From UBA1723 sp045629285 (GTDB taxonomy: Bacteria > Bacteroidota > Bacteroidia > Bacteroidales > Paludibacteraceae): DNA of 64,000 bases. The translations under genes and the position numbers were made by a program. The notes below the pieces were generated by a model that saw only the letters and a list, made by a program, of their open reading frames with translations, was not told the origin of the DNA and made no database searches. Below, one piece after another: positions 32,602 through 41,665 of the stretch. The stretch's first letter is position 1. Each line of letters begins with the position of its first letter. The DNA is taken from assembly GCA_045629285.1 (NCBI GenBank), contig JAZQQY010000009.1, forward strand, positions 62,001 through 126,000, written 5' to 3'.

Positions 32602-33849
32602 TTATTTCTTCATGGCTTTGAATCTTGCACAGACTCTGTGTGTCTCCTCTATAATCTTGTCCTCTCCTGGCACGACGCCCGACTGCATCAAGACGCGTCC
32701 GTTACAGATGACAGTGTCGATACATCTGCTGTCTGCCGAGTAGACAAGGTTGGAAATCAAATTGTAGTCAGGCACAAGTCTTTCGTTGCTCATGTCGACT
32801 AGAACCGCATCTGCCAACTTGCCCTCTGCAATCACTCCAGCGTCGATGCCGAATGCTTCTGCTCCGGCTCTTGTCGCCATGTCGAATACATAGTCTGCTG
32901 GTGCCGACTCTGCATCCTCTGTAAGTTTTGCAAGTAGTGCGAAGAATTTCATCTCCTGCAACATGTCCAAGTTGTTGTTCGAAGAAACTCCATCAGTACC
33001 AAGTACGACTCTTGAGCCGCGTGAACGATGCTGAGTAGTGTGGAATGCTCCACTTGAAAGCTTCATGTTGGATGTCGGGTTGGAAACAATCACACACTGG
33101 CGCTTTGCTAGGATATCCGCATCGCTGTCTGATGTGTGGACAACGTGAGCCAAGGCTGTCTTGTCTGTCAAGACACCAAGGCTGTCAAGCCATTCTACTG
33201 GCGACATTCCGTTGTGTTCTGCCTTGCAATCCTCAACCTCTTTAGCTGTCTCCGACAAGTGTGTGTGGATCATCACGCCTGCCTTGTCTGCTTCTCTTAC
33301 ACATCTTTCGAATAGTTCTTTCGACACTGTGTAAGGAGCGTGTGGAGCGACTGCCATCTTCACCAACTCTGTGCTCTTATATGAATGAAGAAGTGCGAAT
33401 CTGCCGTTGATAGATTCCTCTCCCATTCTGTCCATCAAGGAAATGCCGATCTGTGCACGAACGCCCATCTCTTCGCAGGCTTTCATGCTTTCCTCGACCA
33501 TGCCGTACATATCGTTGAAGAAGACAGTTCCGGATTTGATCATCTCCAATAGGGCAAGCTTTGTGCCTACGTAGATGTCTTCCTCAACCATTTTATCCTC
33601 TACTGGCCAGATATGCTCGTTAAGCCAAGTGAAAAGTGGTAGATCGTCTGCGTAACTGCGTAGCAATGTCATTGCAGCGTGGCAATGTCCATTGTAGAAC
33701 GGAGGAATTATTGCAAAACCCTTGCCGTTGATCTCCTGATCTGCATTCTCAGTGATGTCAGGAGCAATTCTGCTGAAACGATTGCCCTTGATCAAAACAT
33801 CGGTGATCTTGCCATTAAGCAACACACCTTTAATCAGTATACTACTCAT
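32602..33849 (-). CDS. mtaD: MTA/SAH deaminase-type amidohydrolase
   Basis: A 415-aa metal-dependent amidohydrolase that probably deaminates S-adenosylhomocysteine or methylthioadenosine. Metal and catalytic motifs are in order: GHCHAAMTLLR (HxH, substrate AMTLLR), MIHTHLSET, ALAHVVHT and GTDGVSSNNNLDM. A strong Shine-Dalgarno AGGAGG sits 8 nt before the ATG. It lies between cvfB and purL, so nucleoside recycling may be co-expressed with purine synthesis. Confidence 0.88.
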   Translation of the reverse strand: MSSILIKGVLLNGKITDVLIKGNRFSRIAPDITENADQEINGKGFAIIPPFYNGHCHAAMTLLRSYADDLPLFTWLNEHIWPVEDKMVEEDIYVGTKLALLEMIKSGTVFFNDMYGMVEESMKACEEMGVRAQIGISLMDRMGEESINGRFALLHSYKSTELVKMAVAPHAPYTVSKELFERCVREADKAGVMIHTHLSETAKEVEDCKAEHNGMSPVEWLDSLGVLTDKTALAHVVHTSDSDADILAKRQCVIVSNPTSNMKLSSGAFHTTQHRSRGSRVVLGTDGVSSNNNLDMLQEMKFFALLAKLTEDAESAPADYVFDMATRAGAEAFGIDAGVIAEGKLADAVLVDMSNERLVPDYNLISNLVYSADSRCIDTVICNGRVLMQSGVVPGEDKIIEETHRVCARFKAMKK

Positions 33850-33872
33850 AACCTTTTCCTCCTAATTTTTAG

Positions 33873-34706
33873 TTACACAAGACAGATGTAATCTTCGTGG
33901 ATCTCAATCAGACGCTGCTTGAACAATACTCCGATCGATTTCTTGAAACTCTTCTTGCTGCATCCGAACATATCGGCGATCAATCCTGCATCCGACTTGT
34001 CGGACACTCTTAAGATTCCGTTGTTCTTTTGCAATTCTTCCATTATTATTTCCGACAATTCGTCAGTCACCTTGATGCCAAGCGGCTGCATTGAAATGTC
34101 GATCTTGCCGTCTTCACGGACATTCTTCACATAACCGGTATATAGTGCGCCGACCTCGATCTCCTGGAAAATTTCACTCTGGTATATCATTCCCCAGTGA
34201 GCGTTGTTGACAATAACTTTGTATCCGCGCTCATGACGTGAGGCGATCAAAATGTCAACTTCGTCGTTCTGCTCATACTTGGCAGGAGATACATTCAGAT
34301 ACTGCTCTATTCTGCTTGTCGCAATGATCTGGCGTGTCACCAAATCGTAGTAGACGTACACCAAGCAGCGTCTGTCGACTTGCAAGCGTGATGTCATCTC
34401 TCTTGACGGCAGGAATAGCGGACGGGACAATCCCCAGTCAAGCAATGCTCCTGCTTTCGACACTTCGTCGACGAAAAGATAACCGAATTCGCCTGGCATC
34501 ACGTAAGGCATCATCGTTGTCGGAACCATCTCTCTCTTGGCATTCATGAAGATGAATACCTCGACGTTTTCTCCGACTTCTGCGCCGTCAGGTAGTTCCA
34601 TCTTGCGCATAAAAAGAGTATCACCGTCGACTGCATCCCTAAGGATGTAGCCGTCGGTTCTGACCTCTGCTATTTCCAGTATGTTTTTCTTACCTACTTC
34701 TAACAT
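33873..34706 (-). CDS. cvfB: S1-type RNA-binding protein CvfB
   Basis: A 277-aa CvfB-family protein with tandem S1-like beta-barrels and a C-terminal winged helix. Visible landmarks: GYLFVDEVSKAGALLDWGLSRPLFLPSREM (S1), RHERGYKVIVNNAHWGMIYQSEIFQEIEVGALYTGYVKNVREDGKIDISMQP (second S1), and ILRVSDKSDAGLIADMFGCSKKSFKKSIGVLFKQRLIEI (winged helix). CvfB binds RNA and affects virulence genes in Staphylococcus; its targets here are unknown. It begins 9 nt after the lipoprotein gene. Confidence 0.9.
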   Translation of the reverse strand: MLEVGKKNILEIAEVRTDGYILRDAVDGDTLFMRKMELPDGAEVGENVEVFIFMNAKREMVPTTMMPYVMPGEFGYLFVDEVSKAGALLDWGLSRPLFLPSREMTSRLQVDRRCLVYVYYDLVTRQIIATSRIEQYLNVSPAKYEQNDEVDILIASRHERGYKVIVNNAHWGMIYQSEIFQEIEVGALYTGYVKNVREDGKIDISMQPLGIKVTDELSEIIMEELQKNNGILRVSDKSDAGLIADMFGCSKKSFKKSIGVLFKQRLIEIHEDYICLV

Positions 34707-34715
34707 ATATTGCGA

Positions 34716-35585
34716 TTAGTTCGCTGACTGCTCTTTTAGGAAATCTCTACACTTGTCCTTTACAACCTTTGTGTACTCAGGCGTAGGGAATTCGTTAGCT
34801 CCTTCAACCTCAATGAACTCAGCCTTGTCTCCAAGCTGTGCTGATAGCTGCTTAGAGTTCAAAAGCTCAGCAGACTGTTTGTCTGATGTTCCGTGGAATA
34901 CCAAGCACTTGATGCTTTTGTCGATATTCATCTCAAACTCGCTCAAGTTCAATGCCGAGTTAGTTGATATAGAGATTACACCCTTGATTCCGTCAGTAGA
35001 AAGATTTTCGATTCCAGAGACGTAAGTGTAGATGTAAGACGCTGCTACGTAAGCACCAGAAGCATTTCCAGCCAAGAATATTTTTGTTGTGTCGATACCG
35101 TATTTGTCTGCCTTTGTTCTCAAAGTTGTTAGGGCATCGTTCACGTCGCTCAAAGATGTACGGAATGTTTTGATTGTCTTGTCGTTGTTGCGGTCAGCCT
35201 TGATATTTGAACATTTTGGAATACAAACCTTGTAACCCAAATCTGTAAATACACGTGGCCACTCGAATGAAGGCATTTCCTTTACCTCGCCTTCAATGAA
35301 TACGATGACCGGCATCTTCTCGTTCTGCTTCTTCTCAGGTCCGTAGATTGACATTGTACGGAACTGGTCAAGCACGTCGCAGTCGATACAAACGGCATAA
35401 GACAACTTATCTACATAGCACTCAGCATTTAGTCCCTCGACTGGTTCAAAAGCAGTTGATGCCGACTGTTCTGCTGCATTATCTTGTGCTGCATCTTCCG
35501 GATTAGCTTGCTCCTTCTGTGAACCTGCGCAACAACACATTAGTGTGGATAGTGCAAAGGCTGAAAAATAATTAAATATCTTCAT
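34716..35585 (-). CDS. Lipoprotein with alpha/beta-hydrolase fold
   Basis: N-terminal lipoprotein signal (MKIFNYFSAFALSTLMCCCAGS), a low-complexity linker, then a BD-FAE-like alpha/beta-hydrolase core: MPVIVFIEGEV, nucleophile elbow GNASGA, and GTSDKQSAE at the Asp position. Where active esterases carry the catalytic His (GAGH-type turn) this protein has GANEFP, so the triad looks incomplete. It may bind, rather than hydrolyse, an ester or peptide, or use another His. A strong Shine-Dalgarno (AAGGAG) precedes the ATG. It heads the run lipoprotein-cvfB-mtaD-purL. Confidence 0.75.
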   Translation of the reverse strand: MKIFNYFSAFALSTLMCCCAGSQKEQANPEDAAQDNAAEQSASTAFEPVEGLNAECYVDKLSYAVCIDCDVLDQFRTMSIYGPEKKQNEKMPVIVFIEGEVKEMPSFEWPRVFTDLGYKVCIPKCSNIKADRNNDKTIKTFRTSLSDVNDALTTLRTKADKYGIDTTKIFLAGNASGAYVAASYIYTYVSGIENLSTDGIKGVISISTNSALNLSEFEMNIDKSIKCLVFHGTSDKQSAELLNSKQLSAQLGDKAEFIEVEGANEFPTPEYTKVVKDKCRDFLKEQSAN

Positions 35586-35728
35586 GGTGTCTCCTTTTTA
35601 GTAATTTGCAGTTAAATATATGAATATTTTGACATTAACTTACTTGTATTGTCAAAAATCTTCATAAAAGTTAATAAATCCCTAATATAATTTCCTAAGT
35701 TACAATTTTAGTGTGCAAGGGTTGTGCT

Positions 35729-36271
35729 TTACGACACAATAGCCTTGGCTACATCTTTTGATGCGTCTTTGCCGTTCAATGCCTCTACCAATGCCAATGC
35801 AAAGGCCATTGCCGTACCTGCACTTCTTCCAGTCACGAAGTTGCCTGAGATTTCGTATGGTGCGCCTGTAGCGACTGCTCCTTTCAAATACTGCTCGTAG
35901 CCTGGGTAACATGTAGCTGCCTTACCGTCAAGCAATCCAAGTGAACCGAAGATCATAGGTGCTGCACAGATTGCTGCCAACCACTTCTTCTCCGAGTTTG
36001 CTTTCTTCACCAACTCTATCAATTCTGCGTGTTCTAGCAATGCCTTGTGGCCCGGACCTCCTGGCAAGAACAACATGTCTGCATCGGCGTAATTGTTGTC
36101 TGCGAACAAGCTGTCTGCGATTACTGTCACGTTGTGTGAACCTGTAATTTCCTTCTTCCCTGTCACGCTGACTTTCTCTACTGTCGCACCTGCTCTGATT
36201 AGTAGGTCGATTGGTAGAATGGCTTCAGTCTCTTCGAAACCGTCAGCCAAAAATACATATACTTTCTTCAT
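35729..36271 (-). CDS. DJ-1/PfpI family protein (YajL-like)
   Basis: A 180-aa DJ-1 superfamily protein. The nucleophile-elbow Cys is in WLAAICAAPMIFG, the partner Glu in DGFEETEAILPID, and the C-terminal His-region in VTGRSAGTAMAFALALVEAL. DJ-1 proteins act as glyoxalases, deglycases or redox chaperones; which applies is not decided by sequence. It starts 1 nt after the tonB stop codon and is the last gene of the exbB-exbD-tonB run. Confidence 0.92.
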   Translation of the reverse strand: MKKVYVFLADGFEETEAILPIDLLIRAGATVEKVSVTGKKEITGSHNVTVIADSLFADNNYADADMLFLPGGPGHKALLEHAELIELVKKANSEKKWLAAICAAPMIFGSLGLLDGKAATCYPGYEQYLKGAVATGAPYEISGNFVTGRSAGTAMAFALALVEALNGKDASKDVAKAIVS

Positions 36272-36272
36272 T

Positions 36273-37160
36273 TTATCTTAATTCAAATTTGTAAGTAATG
36301 GTACCGGTCTGATTTTTCTTTCCCGGTATCGCATTGAATTTTGTCTTCTTTGCTGCGGCAATAGCCTCGTTGTGAAGACGTTTGGATGTGATATCTGTAC
36401 CTGGCGCGACTTCTGCAATGATTACGTCGCCACTCTCATTCACTGTGATGCGGATCACGATGGTTCCCTCTTCCTGATCTTTATAAGTCGGAAGAGCCAT
36501 AGTGCCTCGAAGCGAGCGTCCGTCAAGCGACCATGAGTTGTTGTTTCCTGTCTTTGCGTGTCCTTGCGACGGAGCATTGTTTGGATCTCCAGTCGATTTG
36601 CCTTGGCTTCCAGTAGAAGAGCCATCGCCTTTACCTGTAGACGACTGGTCGTTGCCAATACCTCCGTTACCGCCCTGACCGAAGACATTCTTCAAACGGT
36701 TTCCGATTTCAGCTTTCTGCTTGTTCTCTTTCTCGATTTGAGCAAGCCTTTCTGCCTCTTTACGCTTTCTTTCAGCCTCTTCTGCCTGTTTCTTCTTGCG
36801 CTCGGCATCAGCGGCTTCTTTCTTCTTTGCCTCCTCTTTTTTCTTCTCCTCGTCAGCCTTAGGCATTGCCACTGTCTCCTCTATGTCCTGAGTCTGATAT
36901 GCCTCAGGCGCAGTGACAGGCTCTGCAGCTGGAGATGCTTCTGCCAACTGACCCTCTATCTCACTGGCTGGAGTAGGTTCAAAGAAATCGCTTCCACCAA
37001 AATCGTCTGCTCCGAGAGACACCGCCAAACCTTCCTCTGTAGTCGACATCTGTGATGTCATGCCACAAAAGATCAGCACCAGCAAAATGATAGCATGGAA
37101 AACCGCAGTTCCGGCCGTACCGTTTACTTTGGCTAATGATTTTAGTTTTTGTCTATCCAT
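36273..37160 (-). CDS. tonB: TonB family energy transducer
   Basis: A 295-aa protein with an N-terminal transmembrane anchor (VFHAIILLVLIFCGM, about 21-35), a periplasmic spacer made of Glu/Lys/Ala-rich coiled-coil (about 95-150) then Gly/Ser/Asn-rich sequence, and a C-terminal TonB domain (GTIVIRITVNESGDVIIAEVAPGTDITSKRLHNEAIAAAKKTKFNAIPG). It delivers proton-motive energy through ExbB/ExbD to outer-membrane receptors. The spacer is long and charged instead of Pro-rich. Confidence 0.92.
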   Translation of the reverse strand: MDRQKLKSLAKVNGTAGTAVFHAIILLVLIFCGMTSQMSTTEEGLAVSLGADDFGGSDFFEPTPASEIEGQLAEASPAAEPVTAPEAYQTQDIEETVAMPKADEEKKKEEAKKKEAADAERKKKQAEEAERKRKEAERLAQIEKENKQKAEIGNRLKNVFGQGGNGGIGNDQSSTGKGDGSSTGSQGKSTGDPNNAPSQGHAKTGNNNSWSLDGRSLRGTMALPTYKDQEEGTIVIRITVNESGDVIIAEVAPGTDITSKRLHNEAIAAAKKTKFNAIPGKKNQTGTITYKFELR

Positions 37161-37182
37161 ACACTCTCGTTTTTACTGCATG

Positions 37183-37596
37183 TTATTTCTTCATCGGACG
37201 TGTTGCAATGACAAGCTTGAACTTGTTCTTGTTTGCAATGTCCAATATCTTGACCACCTCACCATGAGGAACAGACTCGTCTGCATATAGAGCGACATAC
37301 ATCTCTGGCTCAGCCAACTCGATTTTCTTTAGATAATCTTCGATTTCCTCAAGCTGGATAGGACGTTCTGTCTCATTTCCGAATGCCACATAGTGGTTGA
37401 GTTCCTTGTCGATAGTAACTCGCGTCAACGGTTTTGCAGCCGTCTGCGAATTGCTCTGTGGCAACATCAGTTTGATGGCGTTAGGATGCACCACCGATGA
37501 AGTCAACATGAAGAATATCAACAATAGGAAGATGATATCCGTCATCGACGACATACTGAAGCTTGCCTCTGCTTTATTTCTACGTTTTAAAGCCAT
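37183..37596 (-). CDS. exbD: ExbD/TolR family protein
   Basis: A 137-aa protein with one N-terminal membrane helix (MSSMTDIIFLLLIFFMLTSSVV) containing the conserved proton-carrying Asp (TDIIF), and a periplasmic domain. It works with ExbB as the ion channel that powers TonB. It is 12 nt after exbB and 22 nt before tonB. Confidence 0.93.
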   Translation of the reverse strand: MALKRRNKAEASFSMSSMTDIIFLLLIFFMLTSSVVHPNAIKLMLPQSNSQTAAKPLTRVTIDKELNHYVAFGNETERPIQLEEIEDYLKKIELAEPEMYVALYADESVPHGEVVKILDIANKNKFKLVIATRPMKK

Positions 37597-37608
37597 AGCA
37601 TTCAGTTT

Positions 37609-38301
37609 TTAGTTTGCAGGCTCATTCAAAATATCCATAAACTCAAGCGAGCGTGCTTCCATATCGCGCACTACCTTGTCGACGAGAGTTGTCAAATAGT
37701 TGTAGGCGAAGAATGCGATGATACCTACGAACAAGCCGCCAAGTGTTGTTACCATGGCTGTGTAGATACCGCCTGCCAATGAAGAAACGTCGATATTGTT
37801 TCCTGCGTTCGACATCTGGAAGAATGCCTCGATCATTCCGGCTACAGTTCCCAAGAATCCGATCATTGGAGCACCACCGGAGATTGTAGCTAGGTATGAA
37901 AGGCCAGTCTCAAGCTTGGAAACCTCAAGGTTGCCTACGTTCTCGACCGCTACAGAAACGTCTGACATCGGACGACCAAGACGCTGGATGCCCTTCTCGA
38001 TCATTCTTGCACAAGGTGTGTTGTTGTCGCGACATAGGTTCAATGCTGCGTCGATCTTTCCCTCCTGGATATAATCCTTAATCTTATTCATGAATGAAGC
38101 ATCGTATTTCGACGCTGCTCTGATCACTGTTAGACGCTCGAAGAAAATGTAGATTGCAACGATGCTAAGTAGTAGCAACGGAATCATAATCCAACCACCC
38201 TTCATTGCGGTGTCAAGCAAGTTAATGCTCTGGTTTGCTGTTTCCTCTACGTTGTTTACTGCAACTGTTTCAGGAATTTGTAATAGCATGTTAAAGTTCA
38301 T
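37609..38301 (-). CDS. exbB: ExbB/TolQ/MotA family proton channel
   Basis: A 230-aa protein with three membrane helices: GGWIMIPLLLLSIVAIYIFFERL, ISGGAPMIGFLGTVAGMIEAF and GIYTAMVTTLGGLFVGIIAFFAYNYL. The GAPMIGFLGTVAGM segment is the family signature. It forms the stator channel with ExbD for TonB. Gene order exbB-exbD-tonB-DJ-1 is on one transcript, 31 nt after ribBA. Confidence 0.94.
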   Translation of the reverse strand: MNFNMLLQIPETVAVNNVEETANQSINLLDTAMKGGWIMIPLLLLSIVAIYIFFERLTVIRAASKYDASFMNKIKDYIQEGKIDAALNLCRDNNTPCARMIEKGIQRLGRPMSDVSVAVENVGNLEVSKLETGLSYLATISGGAPMIGFLGTVAGMIEAFFQMSNAGNNIDVSSLAGGIYTAMVTTLGGLFVGIIAFFAYNYLTTLVDKVVRDMEARSLEFMDILNEPAN

Positions 38302-38332
38302 AATTCACAATATTATATAAAAGGTTCTTTGT

Positions 38333-39541
38333 TTACGCTTTTTTGATTGTGTGACCCATACGGTTCTTCTTTGTCTCTATGTAGAAACGGTTGTACTGGT
38401 TTGGCTCCACTTCGATTGCAACATTCTCTACGATTTCAAGACCGTAGCTTTCAAGGCCGATTCTCTTGACTGGGTTGTTTGTAAGCAGACGCATCTTCTT
38501 TACGCCAAGGATCTGAAGAATCTCTGCACCCACTCCATACTCTCTTTCGTCTGGCTGGAAACCAAGGTGGATGTTTGCGTCGACAGTGTCAAGACCCTCC
38601 TCCTGAAGCTTGTATGCTTTGATCTTGTTCATCAATCCGATGCCACGTCCTTCCTGATTCATATATAATATGACTCCCTTGCCCTCTTTTTCTACCATTT
38701 CCATGGCTTTCTGAAGCTGCTCACCACAGTCGCAACGACGTGAACCGAAGATATCTCCGGTTGCACATGATGAGTGAACACGTACCAAGACTGGTTCATC
38801 AGGTTGCCATTCACCTTTGATTAGGGCAACGTGCTCAAGACCGTTTGACTTCTGACGGAAAGGGATCAATTTGAAGTTTCCATATAGAGTAGGCATCTCT
38901 ACCTTTTCTCCTGTCTCTACGACACACTCCTTCTTTCTACGGTATGCGATCAAATCCTTGATGGCGATCATCTTCATGCCGAATTTCTTTGCCACCTCTA
39001 CAAGCTGAGGCATACGGGCCATTGTACCGTCTTCGTTAAGGATCTCGATAAGTGCGGCTGCTGGCTGAAGTCCGGATAGACGTGCCAAATCAACAGCTGC
39101 CTCTGTGTGCCCTGCGCGTGCAAGCACACCGTTATCCTGTGCGTAAAGAGGATTGATATGTCCTGGACGGCCGAATGTAGTGCCTGTGCTCGACGGATCT
39201 GCGAGTGCCTGTACTGTCATTGCACGGTCGTGTGCAGATACGCCTGTTGTGCATCCTTCAAGTTTGTCGACTGTGACTGTGAACGGAGTTCCAAGTATTG
39301 ATGTGTTGTCGGCCACCTGACGGTCAAGACCAAGTTCTTTAGCTCTTGAGATAGTGATAGGGGCGCAAAGCACACCACGTCCTTCACGAAGCATGAAGTT
39401 GATCTTGTCTGGTGTGATGAGTTCGGCAGCAGTGATGAAGTCGCCTTCGTTCTCGCGATCTTCGTCGTCTACTACGATTACAAACTTACCCTGCTTGAAA
39501 TCCTCAAGCGCCTCTTCTATTGTATTTATACTATAGTTCAT
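38333..39541 (-). CDS. ribBA: Bifunctional DHBP synthase / GTP cyclohydrolase II
   Basis: A 402-aa enzyme that supplies both precursors of riboflavin. Residues 1-205 are 3,4-dihydroxy-2-butanone-4-phosphate synthase (VIVDDEDRENEGDFI, GRPGHINPLYA, GHTEAAVDL). Residues 206-402 are GTP cyclohydrolase II with zinc cysteines in SSCATGDIFGSRRCDCGEQL and NQEGRGIGL. Its start overlaps the end of the lptF/G gene by 11 nt. Confidence 0.97.
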   Translation of the reverse strand: MNYSINTIEEALEDFKQGKFVIVVDDEDRENEGDFITAAELITPDKINFMLREGRGVLCAPITISRAKELGLDRQVADNTSILGTPFTVTVDKLEGCTTGVSAHDRAMTVQALADPSSTGTTFGRPGHINPLYAQDNGVLARAGHTEAAVDLARLSGLQPAAALIEILNEDGTMARMPQLVEVAKKFGMKMIAIKDLIAYRRKKECVVETGEKVEMPTLYGNFKLIPFRQKSNGLEHVALIKGEWQPDEPVLVRVHSSCATGDIFGSRRCDCGEQLQKAMEMVEKEGKGVILYMNQEGRGIGLMNKIKAYKLQEEGLDTVDANIHLGFQPDEREYGVGAEILQILGVKKMRLLTNNPVKRIGLESYGLEIVENVAIEVEPNQYNRFYIETKKNRMGHTIKKA

Positions 39542-41057
39542 TATTTGATAATGAGTTAACTTTTTGTTCTTGTTTTTTCTTTCTTGAGAACAAATTCTTA
39601 AAGAACTTGCTTATGTTTTTACCCAATACGCTGAATGTCGGCATATTGAATGTTGCGTCGATAGCTGCTTTGTAAGTCAGGAACAATCCTAGAGGAAATA
39701 GCATTCCTGAGCTCAACCATGTTCCCGCCCATACCGGCCAGCTTCCGCTTCTTGACATCTTGAATCCTGTGTTGTCTACAATATAGTAGATGATGAACAA
39801 TACGATGGAAATAACGACAGGCAGACCGAAACCTCCTTTTCGTATGATGGCTCCCAACGGTGCTCCGATAAAGAAGAAGATCAAACATGCGAATGAAAGG
39901 GTAAACTTACGGTGTCTCTCGATATCGTGTCTCCACATCTGTTTGTCTACTGCCGCATGTTTGCGTTCGCCGAAATAGTCAAGCTCATTTCTCACAACCT
40001 GCATCTTGTTGACTGCACGGTCGAACGACTCTTTCAATTGTATCTTTGAACGACGATCGATCATTGCAGTGTAACTCTTCGCTTCTTCCAATGGAATAGT
40101 GTCTAGATCAACCTTTACGTATCCGCTGTCAAGTGTGCGGCCAAAGAACAGTGTGTTGACATATTTGTGCGCGTAAGAGGCAGCCAAACTGTCGGATTCT
40201 CTCTGTAGCGAGTCGACTGCATGTGTCAACTGCTCAAGATTCTTTGTTGTCTGTTTGCCGGCTACCGACTCTTCGCTCACCATGTTCAAACTGTTGTCGT
40301 AATCCATTCTCAACTCACGGTAAGAGAATGTTTCGCGTCGGAATGGAATGTTTTTGCTTGATACCTGAACGGCTGACCCCTTCATGTTCTCGAACATCTC
40401 GCCGCTATGAAGCTTTAGAAGGAATCCTTTTTTGTCTGCAGTCGACACAAGCATACCTGAGTCTGCAGTCACGATTCTGATGTTGTCTGCACCACCGCCG
40501 TTAGTCGTTCCGGTGAAGTCGTAGATCATCATATCGTATAGCATCTTTGTGTTGTGGTTTTTGCTGCGCACGTAGATGCTGTAGTTCTCGATACCAGTAT
40601 AGAACGAACCGACAGGAATCGACACGTCTGGAGATTTCTGTTTGATGGAGCGAAGCAATACTGTCCATTTCAATTGGACATCCGGCATCACAACGTTGGA
40701 AAAATAGAATGAGCCGATAGACAACATTGCGATGACAACAATGTACGGCTTCATGATTCTAAACAATGATATTCCTGCCGCCTTCATGGCAATAAGCTCC
40801 AGACGTTCTCCAAGTCCTCCGAAGCTCATCAGCGACGACAGAAGGATAGCAAGGGGTAGAGCCATCGGGACGAGTGTCAGTGCGGCATAGTAGAAGAACT
40901 GTGCCATGACCGTCAATTCAAGTCCCTTTCCTACCATTTCATCGATGTATCTCCATAGCGACTGCATCAGCAGGATGAATAGACATACGAAGAATGTAGC
41001 TAAGAAACTTAGCAAATAGTCCTTCAAAAGGAATGTATGTAGGCGTTTTAACTGCAT
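39531..41057 (-). CDS. LptF/LptG family permease (YjgP/YjgQ)
   Basis: A 508-aa inner-membrane protein: three N-terminal and three C-terminal helices flank a large periplasmic jellyroll domain. It is a component of the LPS-extracting LptB2FG ABC transporter. Signatures are MQLKRLHTFLLKDYLLSFLATFFVCLFILLMQ, LVPMALPLAILLSSLMSFGGLGERLELIAMKAAGIS and the C-terminal FIGAPLGAIIRKGGFGLPVVISIVLFIIYYI. ATG at 41057 is chosen because it matches the family start; ATG 41066 would be almost leaderless relative to the box at 41077-41084. Coil-like residues 300-400 are longer than in proteobacterial homologues. Confidence 0.9.
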   Translation of the reverse strand: MQLKRLHTFLLKDYLLSFLATFFVCLFILLMQSLWRYIDEMVGKGLELTVMAQFFYYAALTLVPMALPLAILLSSLMSFGGLGERLELIAMKAAGISLFRIMKPYIVVIAMLSIGSFYFSNVVMPDVQLKWTVLLRSIKQKSPDVSIPVGSFYTGIENYSIYVRSKNHNTKMLYDMMIYDFTGTTNGGGADNIRIVTADSGMLVSTADKKGFLLKLHSGEMFENMKGSAVQVSSKNIPFRRETFSYRELRMDYDNSLNMVSEESVAGKQTTKNLEQLTHAVDSLQRESDSLAASYAHKYVNTLFFGRTLDSGYVKVDLDTIPLEEAKSYTAMIDRRSKIQLKESFDRAVNKMQVVRNELDYFGERKHAAVDKQMWRHDIERHRKFTLSFACLIFFFIGAPLGAIIRKGGFGLPVVISIVLFIIYYIVDNTGFKMSRSGSWPVWAGTWLSSGMLFPLGLFLTYKAAIDATFNMPTFSVLGKNISKFFKNLFSRKKKQEQKVNSLSNNEL

Positions 41058-41076
41058 CTTAAACATATTTCGACTA

Positions 41077-41084
41077 CAAAAATA
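41077..41084 (-). promoter_or_regulatory. -7 box for the lptF/G-ribBA-exbB-exbD-tonB run
   Basis: Minus-strand TATTTTTG matches TAnnTTTG and is flanked by a GACTA...TAGTC inverted repeat. It gives a leader of about 13 nt to the ATG at 41057. Confidence 0.5.
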
Positions 41085-41193
41085 GTCTTTTTCTATCTTT
41101 TTTTTAGTGTTTTGACACACTATATGTTGTGATTTTTGAGATTTTTTTGCTCCTTTGCTCTCAGAATAATTAAACAAAACAAATATTTAAGAG

Positions 41194-41457
41194 ATGGAGC
41201 TAATAATATGTTTGGCTGTTGGTGCTCTTGCAGGTTATCTTGCTGGCCAGTTGATGGGTAGAGCTAATAGCATTTTGGTAAACATTTTTGTTGGAATTGT
41301 TGGTGGTGCAATTGGTAACTTGCTTCTTGGTAGTTTGGTAGGAACTTTGTTCGGCAACCTTCCAACTATTTTGGGAATCAGTATCCCTGGTTTGATCACA
41401 GCTGTACTTGGTTCATGTATCCTTCTTTGGATTATCGGACTTCTACAGAAAAAGTAA
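41194..41457 (+). CDS. GlsB/YeaQ/YmgE family membrane protein
   Basis: An 87-aa hydrophobic protein with three helices and the Gly-rich pattern of the transglycosylase-associated protein family (LAVGALAGYLAGQLMGRANSILVNIFVGIVGGAIGNLLLG). The family is stress-induced in many bacteria and has no proven activity. It is followed by a hairpin terminator built from a REP-like repeat. Confidence 0.9.
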   Translation: MELIICLAVGALAGYLAGQLMGRANSILVNIFVGIVGGAIGNLLLGSLVGTLFGNLPTILGISIPGLITAVLGSCILLWIIGLLQKK

Positions 41458-41478
41458 TTTACAAATTCATGATTTTGT

Positions 41479-41550
41479 AGTAGAGACGCTCCGTCGGGGT
41501 GTCTCTTTTTTTGCGGATTATGAGAGACGCCCTGACGGGACGTCTGTACA
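41479..41550. repeat. Two inverted GTAGAGACG-family repeats; the first doubles as a terminator
   Basis: Copy one (about 41479-41512) folds into AGAGACGCTCC / GGGGTGTCTCT with a GTC loop and eight Ts, so it terminates the GlsB-family gene. Copy two (about 41522-41550) is an inverted, more diverged copy (AGACGCCC / GGGACGTCT). Same family as 2598-2625 and 58809-58838. Confidence 0.8.
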
Positions 41551-41621
41551 AAGGCCCCATTAATTATTAACCATAAACTATTATTTCCCCGTTGCCGATA
41601 ACAACGAAAAAGAATATGCGT

Positions 41622-41629
41622 TAATTTTG
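41622..41629 (+). promoter_or_regulatory. -7 box for the carbonic anhydrase gene
   Basis: TAATTTTG matches TAnnTTTG, 36 nt before the ATG at 41666. Confidence 0.55.
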
Positions 41630-41665
41630 CACCGTTTTTTGAGATTAACTACTATTAAAAATAAA

